Shown here one piece after another: positions 1 to 5,255 of a DNA stretch of 13,647 nt. Location of the stretch: NCBI GenBank assembly GCA_002688155.1, contig NZCH01000097.1:1-13647 (forward strand), written 5' to 3'. The first letter of the stretch is position 1; the number at the start of each line of letters is the position of its first letter. The translations under genes were made by a program, and so were the position numbers. Under the pieces are notes generated by a model. The model did no database searches. It worked only from the letters and a program-made list of their open reading frames with translations, and had not been told where the DNA came from. The DNA is from Phycisphaerae bacterium. Its GTDB lineage: Bacteria > Planctomycetota > Phycisphaerae > Phycisphaerales > Phycisphaeraceae.

Positions 1-5
1 CCCCG

Positions 6-50
6 CCCCCGACTTCCCCCGACTGCCCCCGGCTGCCCCCGGCTGCCCCC
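6..50. repeat. Tandem 10-bp C-rich repeat at window edge
   Basis: A run of CCCCC followed by GACTT, GACTG, GGCTG and GGCTG repeats with an exact 10-bp period, and a fifth CCCCC closes it at 46-50, giving about 4.5 degenerate copies. The array may continue to the left of the window, because positions 1-5 (CCCCG) are also C-rich. On the minus strand this makes five G5 tracts separated by 5-nt loops, a G-quadruplex-capable arrangement. Confidence 0.8.
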
Positions 51-81
51 GATACCAGGCGACAAACGCCCCGACCACGAA

Positions 82-95
82 CCTTATATATAAGG
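82..95. promoter_or_regulatory. 14-bp perfect AT-rich palindrome, possible operator
   Basis: CCTTATATATAAGG reads the same on both strands over all 14 bases. It is a strikingly AT-rich core in a GC-rich neighbourhood, as expected for a dimeric regulator site or the melting region of a promoter. No gene start lies immediately downstream on either strand within the window, so the target gene is unclear. Function is inferred; the palindrome itself is directly visible. Confidence 0.4.
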
Positions 96-174
96 ACCGC
101 CGGCGTAATCACGAAATGACCGGTGTGTCATCAGCCGGCGATGAGGTACCATGGGCCAATGCGCGGCTATCGGA

Positions 175-216
175 CCCCTGCCCCCCCCGGCCCCCCGGCC
201 CCTGACCCCCGGCCCC
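175..216 (-). other. Dense C-run cluster, G-quadruplex motif on minus strand
   Basis: Six C-runs of 4, 8, 6, 4, 5 and 4 bases lie at 175-178, 181-188, 191-196, 199-202, 206-210 and 213-216, with spacers of only 2-3 nt. On the minus strand this gives six G-tracts with very short loops, which meets the usual sequence rule for a stable intramolecular G-quadruplex. The plus strand is a matching i-motif candidate. It lies about 240 nt upstream of the PIG-L start. Confidence 0.7.
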
Positions 217-442
217 TCCGATTCGCACGAAAAGAAGCACCTGCGCCGGCGCGTCGCCCAACCCGATCACGATCCCCCGAAATGCACTTGCGGCTGGATG
301 AGGCTGGACCATGAGATGAGTCGCTGAAGATTGGGCTGCCAGGATAACCGCCTGATGTTATGATCGCCCCAGAGGGGGCACGCCCCAGATGGCCGGGCCA
401 CACCGGCAGCCACACGCAAGCACGATCATTTAATCCGCAGCC

Positions 443-448
443 AGGAGG
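443..448 (+). promoter_or_regulatory. Strong Shine-Dalgarno for the PIG-L gene
   Basis: AGGAGG lies 4 nt before the ATG at 453. It decides the start: the open frame extends upstream to an ATG at 360, but that start has no ribosome binding site and would add 31 residues of low-complexity sequence not seen in PIG-L proteins. Confidence 0.85.
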
Positions 449-452
449 CCTT

Positions 453-1334
453 ATGTCCGACGAAGCAAAACGCGACCCCCTGCGATTTCTTGTGGTTGTC
501 GCGCATCCGCACGACTTCACGCATTGTGCCGGCACGTGCGGGATTCATGTTTTGATGGGCGATTCGGTCACCGTGGTCACGATGACCGACGGCGGCCGCA
601 AACACAACGAGGCCTACCTGGACGAGATGTCCAAGCCCGAGGCCAAGCGCGATCCGGCGATCGCCAATCAGACGCAGGAGGATTACGCGGCAGCAAAGAA
701 CCGGGAAATCACGGAAGTGTGCGCCGTGTTCGGCGTCAAAGACCTGCGGATTCTGACGTTTCCCGAACCGCTTCGACTGCAGCATTCGCCCGAGGCGGTC
801 GATACACTGGCGGACATCATCGCCGACGTGCGCCCGCACGTGCTGATCACCCACGCGCCTTACAACATGTCGCCTGCGGGTATCACGACGCACGGGTTGC
901 CGACCGCGACTTTGAATGATCATCGCGAGTGCGCGATCATGGCGATGGAAGCCTGCGCGATGGCGAACATGCCGGACTACGAGGCGAAGAAACAGCCTCA
1001 CCGCATCGCCGCGATCTACTACCTCGGCGTGGACGTGATGCCGGACCAGGTCGACTTTTATGTTGACATTTCAGACTGGAAGGATCACCGCCAGCGGGCC
1101 GAGGCACTGTTTAAGAGCCAGGGACAGACCGAGGCATTCGCGCGAAAGCGCATCGATATCGGTGCGGGTTCGATGGGCTGGGCGGCACGGACACAGTACG
1201 CCGAGGCGTTCGTGCGCAGTCAGGTCGAAACGCTTCCGTGCATCGAGGTGCCGCAGTGGTCATTACAGCTCGCGTCGGGCTCGCGCATCGAGCACCTCAA
1301 GCACATCGCCGGGGAGTCGACGGCGCAGGGGTGA
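453..1334 (+). CDS. PIG-L family deacetylase-like protein with altered AHPDD motif
   Basis: The product (293 aa) belongs to the PIG-L/LmbE family, zinc hydrolases that remove N-acetyl groups from GlcNAc-type sugars and related amides. The N-terminal strand and first motif are at residues 14-28 (VVVAHPHDFTHCAGT), followed by a Rossmann-like strand ending in a TDGG turn. The usual AHPDD motif reads A17-H18-P19-H20-D21. In MshB-type enzymes the first Asp is the catalytic base and the second, with the first His, binds zinc, so the zinc ligands H18 and D21 are kept but the base position is His. A third ligand is likely H157 in NDHREC, in place of the usual HPDH. Length fits the family. There is no signal peptide. 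The start is set by AGGAGG at 443-448. It is transcribed alone and converges on the minus-strand operon. The family call is firm; activity and substrate are uncertain. Confidence 0.85.
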   Translation: MSDEAKRDPLRFLVVVAHPHDFTHCAGTCGIHVLMGDSVTVVTMTDGGRKHNEAYLDEMSKPEAKRDPAIANQTQEDYAAAKNREITEVCAVFGVKDLRILTFPEPLRLQHSPEAVDTLADIIADVRPHVLITHAPYNMSPAGITTHGLPTATLNDHRECAIMAMEACAMANMPDYEAKKQPHRIAAIYYLGVDVMPDQVDFYVDISDWKDHRQRAEALFKSQGQTEAFARKRIDIGAGSMGWAARTQYAEAFVRSQVETLPCIEVPQWSLQLASGSRIEHLKHIAGESTAQG

Positions 1335-1338
1335 TGTG

Positions 1339-1354
1339 ACGGCAAAGTTGCCGT
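1339..1354 (+). terminator. Hairpin between convergent genes, likely PIG-L terminator
   Basis: ACGGCA (1339-1344) pairs perfectly with TGCCGT (1349-1354) around an AAGT loop, starting 4 nt after the PIG-L stop codon. A short T-rich stretch (TTGTTTG) follows on the plus strand, so it fits a weak intrinsic terminator for the plus-strand gene. On the minus strand the hairpin is not followed by a T-run, so it is less convincing for the operon that ends at 1368. Confidence 0.5.
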
Positions 1355-1367
1355 TGTTTGGCGCCAC

Positions 1368-2219
1368 CTACCCGGACAGCGCCTCGACGAGCACATCCCG
1401 CAGACGCGCCGTTTCCTTCTGAAAATCCCAACCGGCTTCGAGTTGCTCGGATCGCGACATGAACTCCGTGCAGATGACGCCGTCAAACCCGCCGGCCTTG
1501 AGCGAGCCAATGATGCGTGCGAAGTCGATGTCGCCCTCATCGGGCCGCGCCTGGGTTCCGTCGCGGGTGACCTGTTTCGCATGCAGATGCTTGGTATAAC
1601 GATGCAACCGTTCGATCTGTTCCTGGCTGTAGCCCAGTGGCACCTGGTGCGCGTAGTCGAGCGTCAGTCCAAGGCCCGAAACCGCCTCGCACAGGTTGAT
1701 CGCGTCTTCGACTCGGCCGGCGATTGAACCTTTGTTGGGCTCGACGTTGCAGCCGATGCCGTGGTCCGTTGCAACGCGCACCATCGTCGACAGTTCCGAG
1801 ACGGACAGGTCGAACGCTTCCTGCGGCGATTGGCCCTGGTCTTCGTGGACGGGGCCTGGAAGCATCATGATGGACTCGAATCCGGCCCTTGCGGCAAAGT
1901 CGGCCAGACCGGCGAACATCCGCTGGGTTTCGGCACGCTTGTCCACCGACGGGTCGTTGACGTTGTGGCCAAACGTCATGACGAACAACTCGCTGACACC
2001 GAGCCGATGTTCCTGCATAACACGACGCAGGTGGTCGGCCTGACCCGCAGGGTCGGCGACGGCGGCAAGCGGCTTGACCTGATCGTACTTGCCCCACGCA
2101 GCGCCGACGTCGACCAGATCGAAACCAAGGTCACGCACGATCTTTGCTGACGATTCGAGCGTCTGTTCACCGAAGCCGAATGTGGCGCAGGCGATTCTAA
2201 TCATGGGGGGTTGTGTCAT
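1368..2219 (-). CDS. Sugar phosphate isomerase/epimerase-like TIM barrel (first copy)
   Basis: The product (283 aa from ATG 2219) is an AP-endonuclease-2/xylose-isomerase-like TIM barrel, the fold of hydroxypyruvate isomerase, tagatose and inosose epimerases and dehydratases. The barrel starts at residues 7-11 (IRIAC), and the expected divalent-metal ligands at strand ends are present: E160 in NVEPN, D188 in LDYAH with H191, H213 in HLHAKQ, and E252 in CTEFM. Length is typical. It is the last gene of the Gfo-DUF6807-RraA operon and starts 2 nt after the RraA-like stop, which suggests translational coupling since no Shine-Dalgarno is visible. Alternative starts are TTG 2225, overlapping that stop, and ATG 2204. 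It probably isomerises or epimerises a keto-sugar made by the oxidoreductase of the same operon. The exact reaction cannot be read from sequence. The C-terminus converges on the PIG-L gene across 33 nt. Confidence 0.88.
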   Translation of the reverse strand: MTQPPMIRIACATFGFGEQTLESSAKIVRDLGFDLVDVGAAWGKYDQVKPLAAVADPAGQADHLRRVMQEHRLGVSELFVMTFGHNVNDPSVDKRAETQRMFAGLADFAARAGFESIMMLPGPVHEDQGQSPQEAFDLSVSELSTMVRVATDHGIGCNVEPNKGSIAGRVEDAINLCEAVSGLGLTLDYAHQVPLGYSQEQIERLHRYTKHLHAKQVTRDGTQARPDEGDIDFARIIGSLKAGGFDGVICTEFMSRSEQLEAGWDFQKETARLRDVLVEALSG

Positions 2220-2221
2220 CG

Positions 2222-3016
2222 TCAACCATCATCGCGCCGGGCCAGCCACTGCTCGTACTCTTTCTGTCCCTGCTCATTGAGCGGATAATACTTCTTGATC
2301 GCTCCGCCTTCGCGCAGTTTCATGCGGATGAATATTTCACGTGTTTGCTTTTCACCGGCGTGTTTAATCAGCGAGGGCGCCAGCGCAGGTGGGACGACGA
2401 TCGCGCCGCCGTCGTCGGCCATGATGATGTCACCGGGTTCGACAAGCACGTTGCCGCATCCAATCGGCAGGTTGAAATCGATCGGCCACAAGTTCTTGTG
2501 ACTGGCGCCGCCGGTCGTCACGCCGCCCGACCAGACGGGCAGTTTCAGTTGCTCAAAAATGTTCCGCGAATCACGAATGCACGCGTCCGTGACGATGCCC
2601 GCACCACCTTGCGCCTTGAAATAGGTACAGAGCATTTCGCCGAAACACCCCGTGGCATGATCGCCTCGGCCGTCGACGACGATCACGTCGCCCGGCTGCA
2701 CGTGGTTCATGATCTCCCACAGGGCGGACCGTTTCTCCGCCTCTTCCTCTTCACCGCTCCCGGAAGCATCGCCTTGATCCGATTCAGCAGATTCCGAAGG
2801 TTCCGGGGGCGGGGGCACGAAACCCTGCATTTTGTCCTCGCGCTGGGGCACGAAACGCAGCGTCAGCGCCGGGCCGACGATTTTGCTGCCGGGCACCCGG
2901 CAGACCGGGCCTTCGATGAACGTGCGGCGCACGCCCATCCAGTCCATCATGGTCGTGATGGGGTCGACGTCGAGCTCGGACAGTGCATCAATGATTTGCC
3001 TCGGTGGCCGTTTCAT
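2222..3016 (-). CDS. RraA-like protein (HMG/CHA aldolase family) with acidic insert
   Basis: The product (264 aa) is of the RraA/MenG fold family, which includes the class II 4-hydroxy-4-methyl-2-oxoglutarate/4-carboxy-4-hydroxy-2-oxoadipate aldolases and oxaloacetate decarboxylases. Core motifs are visible: PGDVIVVDGRGD (108-119), CFGE (124-127) and the metal/substrate pair R148-D149 in ACIRDS, where D would hold the divalent metal and R the keto-acid carboxylate. The usual DG before this pair reads DA. Residues 67-95 form a proline-, serine- and glutamate-rich low-complexity insert (four prolines, then acidic runs ending EEEEAEK) between a core strand and the helix before PGDV. The C-terminal helical tail (about 212-264) is longer than in E. 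coli RraA, as in aldolase-type members. The start at 3016 is supported by AAGGA about 11 nt upstream. A role in cleaving or decarboxylating a 2-keto acid is inferred; RNase E regulation is unlikely in this context. Confidence 0.85.
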   Translation of the reverse strand: MKRPPRQIIDALSELDVDPITTMMDWMGVRRTFIEGPVCRVPGSKIVGPALTLRFVPQREDKMQGFVPPPPEPSESAESDQGDASGSGEEEEAEKRSALWEIMNHVQPGDVIVVDGRGDHATGCFGEMLCTYFKAQGGAGIVTDACIRDSRNIFEQLKLPVWSGGVTTGGASHKNLWPIDFNLPIGCGNVLVEPGDIIMADDGGAIVVPPALAPSLIKHAGEKQTREIFIRMKLREGGAIKKYYPLNEQGQKEYEQWLARRDDG

Positions 3017-3037
3017 GGGGTGCGAATTCCTTAATGT

Positions 3038-3056
3038 GCGGCGCCCTTCGCGCCGC
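3038..3056 (-). promoter_or_regulatory. GC-only hairpin in the DUF6807-RraA gap
   Basis: GCGGCGC (3038-3044) and GCGCCGC (3050-3056) form a perfect 7-bp stem with a 5-nt loop in the only sizeable gap (45 nt) of the minus-strand operon. No U-run follows on the transcribed strand; the Shine-Dalgarno of the RraA-like gene comes next. It may be an mRNA-stabilising or partial-termination element that sets relative expression. The stem is seen; the role is inferred. Confidence 0.45.
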
Positions 3057-3061
3057 CGCCG

Positions 3062-4048
3062 TCAGCGGACTTGCGCCTCGAACGCTTCGTACAACCCGGC
3101 GATCCCTGCCTCTTGGGGTGTGCCGTCGTGCGCGACAACGCGAATCGCGACGTCGACACAATCACCGCGACTGACATACGTGGCGCCTCGGCGGAACGGG
3201 TTCACGCGGACGGTACCGTATGACCCGGCGTACCATGCGACGTTGCCCAGGCTTGGAAACTGAAAGATCGCCAGACCGGCCGTTCGGCCCTGGTCGTCGG
3301 TGCCGTAGTAATCGATCCAGTCCGCGTGTTGCCAGCACACCTGATCATTGGTCCGACCCTGCGAATCGATCAGCGTGCCACCCTGCGGTTCGCCGCTGCG
3401 CAGATCAACCGCACGCAGCCAGTCCGCCACGCGGACGGTGAAGTAACCGTGCCGCGACGGCCCAAGACGAATGTCCCAACTCGTCGGGTAGAGTTGCGAA
3501 CGTACGTCGATGATGTTCGCATGCCCGGTGGCGGTGCCGGGCACAGCCGCGGTTACGGTGATCGTCCGCTGCTCTTCCGCGATGACGCGGCGCACCTTCG
3601 GGCTGTAGCCTTCCTCGGGGCCGCGCCACTGCATGCGCGGGATAAACTCGAGTTGGTTCTCGGCCAGCTCGGTCACTTCATTGTGTGTCCACGTGGCGAT
3701 CTGCCCCTCACCGCGGCCGCGCATATCGGGCATGTTCGTGTAAAAGCACATGCCCGGATCTTCGAAACGCCCGGCTTCGGACGTGCGGTAAGTGAAAACG
3801 TAATCGTTGCCGACCGTGATCGATTGATGAAACGGATGATCCGTGGTCGGCCGGTCGTTGGTGACGATCACGCCGGCGGGCGTCGTCACGGGGTAAACGT
3901 ATGTCCGCCGCGCGGACTGATTGAAGCCGGCGATCGCCTTACCCTTCCAGTTGATCGTGAGCAGGCGAACCGCGTCATCCGCCGGGTCAGAGGGCATGGA
4001 GATCGGGTTGCTTTCGATTGTGAAGTGTTTCATGTGACTTTCAACCAT
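3062..4048 (-). CDS. DUF6807 / PmoA-like family protein
   Basis: The product (328 aa) matches the DUF6807 family, often annotated 'PmoA family' although it has nothing to do with particulate methane monooxygenase. These are all-beta proteins frequent in Planctomycetota and Verrucomicrobiota carbohydrate loci. Diagnostic features are the DHPFHQS motif at residues 70-76 (usual form DHPHHRG), a WIDYYG segment at 244-249, and the C-terminal FPSLGNVAWY block with a following RVNPF (281-285). Biochemical function is not established, and a sugar-binding or carbohydrate-modifying role is inferred from genomic company. There is no signal peptide. The ATG at 4048 directly follows the TAA of the Gfo/Idh/MocA gene with no spacer, suggesting coupling. 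ATG 4033 (MKHFTIES) is an alternative with a GAAAG-type Shine-Dalgarno just upstream. It is the second gene of the minus-strand operon. Confidence 0.8.
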   Translation of the reverse strand: MVESHMKHFTIESNPISMPSDPADDAVRLLTINWKGKAIAGFNQSARRTYVYPVTTPAGVIVTNDRPTTDHPFHQSITVGNDYVFTYRTSEAGRFEDPGMCFYTNMPDMRGRGEGQIATWTHNEVTELAENQLEFIPRMQWRGPEEGYSPKVRRVIAEEQRTITVTAAVPGTATGHANIIDVRSQLYPTSWDIRLGPSRHGYFTVRVADWLRAVDLRSGEPQGGTLIDSQGRTNDQVCWQHADWIDYYGTDDQGRTAGLAIFQFPSLGNVAWYAGSYGTVRVNPFRRGATYVSRGDCVDVAIRVVAHDGTPQEAGIAGLYEAFEAQVR

Positions 4049-5182
4049 TTATCGAAACCAATCATAATACAATCCAAGTGCACGGTCTTTGAGTGGCATT
4101 TCGATCCGCGCCGCGTTGTTTGCCGCGGACTGTTTGAGTGCGATTTCAACTTCGAGTGCGATGGCGACGCGCCGGCCGCTGTTCTTGGGTTCGTCCAGGT
4201 GACCTTCGAGGCAAGCGATCAGGTCAGCCAGTCCGTACACAGCGTTGTAGCCCGGCGCAAGCCCGGGCGCTGGCCAGGGCACTTGGGCACGATGTGTTCC
4301 ACCTGGCGTGTCGATGTCCTGCCACAGTTGCAACCCAGGCGTACCGAACACGATTTCGCCCGCGCTGCCGGAAAGTCGAAGCGTCGGCGCGCCTTTGCGA
4401 AAATGAACTGCCAGCCCACCGGCCGTGACCATGACACCCTGCCCGGCGAATTCGTCGCTGCCGGTGTCCCTGCGCGGGGCATCGCCGTGGCCGACGACCC
4501 ATGCGGGGGCGTCGTCGACAAAGTACGACCAGTACTGTTTCTGCGCTTTGGGCGCCGACGCCTCGATCGACAACAGATCTCCGATCGCGCCGTCGTGCAG
4601 CAATTGTTTCGCCTTCGCGAAAGCCGGGTGATTCAGCGGCGTGGCACCGCAAAGAAGCGGCACCCCCGCATCGCCACACGCCTGCACCATGCGGTCCGCC
4701 TCGTCGAGCCGGTGCGCCATCGGCTTCTCGGTCGCGATCGCCTTGACGCCACATTCGACCGCCAGACCGGTCAGGTCCGCACGCCCTTTCGTGTTCGTCG
4801 CGATCGCCACGATGTCGAGCGATTCATTGCGAAGCATGTCCCGGGCGTCGGTGTAAAGCGATTCGCTGTGGTAACGCCTGCCGAACGCATCCAGCCGCGT
4901 GCCATCGCGCTCCGCGGCGGCGACCAGTTGCACCTCGGGGCGATCCCACAGGACCTGGGCCCACGTGTGCGGCACGTTTTGCGGGCCGGGCCCGTCATGC
5001 GCGTAGAACCGGCGATGCACGTCAAGCTCGGGCGTCGGCCGATCGACGTCGTCTACCTCATATCTTCCGCGGTCGCCGCCGACCGCGATGTCGTGCAGCA
5101 AGCCCATCCAGCCCAGACCGATGACGCCGGCGCGATAGGACGGTGTCGGTGTCGATCCTCTGGCAACAGGTCCGTTGGGCAT
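4049..5182 (-). CDS. Gfo/Idh/MocA family oxidoreductase
   Basis: The product (377 aa) is an NAD(P)-dependent oxidoreductase of the glucose-fructose oxidoreductase/inositol dehydrogenase family, which oxidises sugar or cyclitol hydroxyls. The Rossmann dinucleotide loop is G22-L-G-W-M-G27, and the catalytic-lysine motif E152-K153-P154 is intact (TEKPMAH). The GFO/IDH alpha-beta domain follows to the C-terminus. Between the glycine loop and the second strand (VQLVAAAERD, 84-93) lie about 56 residues, roughly twice the usual distance, including a D-R-P-T-P and a Y-A-H-D segment. This marks a distinct subfamily. Start choice: the frame is open to 5455, but that extension runs antisense into the divergent gene and has no family similarity, so ATG 5182 is preferred, 13 residues before the first core strand. 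It heads the four-gene operon and likely makes a keto-sugar. No twin-arginine signal is seen, so it is cytoplasmic. Confidence 0.88.
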   Translation of the reverse strand: MPNGPVARGSTPTPSYRAGVIGLGWMGLLHDIAVGGDRGRYEVDDVDRPTPELDVHRRFYAHDGPGPQNVPHTWAQVLWDRPEVQLVAAAERDGTRLDAFGRRYHSESLYTDARDMLRNESLDIVAIATNTKGRADLTGLAVECGVKAIATEKPMAHRLDEADRMVQACGDAGVPLLCGATPLNHPAFAKAKQLLHDGAIGDLLSIEASAPKAQKQYWSYFVDDAPAWVVGHGDAPRRDTGSDEFAGQGVMVTAGGLAVHFRKGAPTLRLSGSAGEIVFGTPGLQLWQDIDTPGGTHRAQVPWPAPGLAPGYNAVYGLADLIACLEGHLDEPKNSGRRVAIALEVEIALKQSAANNAARIEMPLKDRALGLYYDWFR

Positions 5183-5255
5183 GGGACAGCTCGTTGACGT
5201 ATAAATACCCGAACCCTTACTGTAACACCATAGGGCGCTATATTTCGAAAAGGCG
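5183..5255. promoter_or_regulatory. Divergent promoter region
   Basis: This 73-bp gap separates two divergently transcribed genes and must hold both promoters or be read through. It is locally AT-rich. On the minus strand GTTACA and TATACG are 17 nt apart, giving a plausible but weak -35/-10 pair for the operon. On the plus strand TTGACG (5194-5199) is a fair -35 with only a poor -10 (TACTGT, 5218-5223). Small symmetric elements, GTAT-AA-ATAC (5199-5208), ATAG-GGCG-CTAT (5230-5241) and TTTCGAAA (5243-5250), could bind a regulator controlling both directions. Promoter consensus in the presumed lineage is poorly known, so these hexamers are tentative. Confidence 0.4.

Larger units (their letters stand above)
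1..452. other. Non-coding leader region upstream of the PIG-L gene
   Basis: No convincing gene is seen here. Short open frames exist on both strands, but they are proline- and arginine-rich products of C-runs, lack ribosome binding sites and resemble no family I recognise. The region contains a 10-bp tandem repeat at the left edge, an AT-rich perfect palindrome, and a cluster of long C-runs, each listed separately. A small hairpin (GCCCC at 366-370, loop AGAG, GGGGC at 375-379) lies in the last 90 nt before the PIG-L start. The promoter of the PIG-L gene is probably in this region, but I see no clear -35/-10 pair. Confidence 0.6.

Noticed and set aside
6..50. Repeat array at the left edge as a CRISPR
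   Set aside because: Units are only 10 bp with no spacers, so it is a simple tandem repeat.
360..452. N-terminal extension of the PIG-L gene
   Set aside because: A strong AGGAGG sits right before ATG 453, and the extension is low-complexity.
2222..3016. RraA-like protein as an RNase E inhibitor
   Set aside because: It carries the aldolase R-D metal/substrate pair and sits in a sugar-enzyme operon; no RNA-metabolism context is present.
2213..3034. Plus-strand frame of 273 codons over the RraA-like gene
   Set aside because: His/Arg/Asp-rich shadow in the antisense frame of a gene with clear RraA motifs.
3062..4048. Reading the 'PmoA' family name as methane monooxygenase
   Set aside because: The family name is historical. 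The protein has no membrane segments or copper-site motif and belongs to the soluble DUF6807 group.
3326..5197. Very long plus-strand open frame (623 codons) antisense to the DUF6807 and oxidoreductase genes
   Set aside because: Its translation is Arg/His/Pro-rich with no family features, and both minus-strand genes beneath it have clear motifs. Long antisense frames are expected in GC-rich coding DNA.
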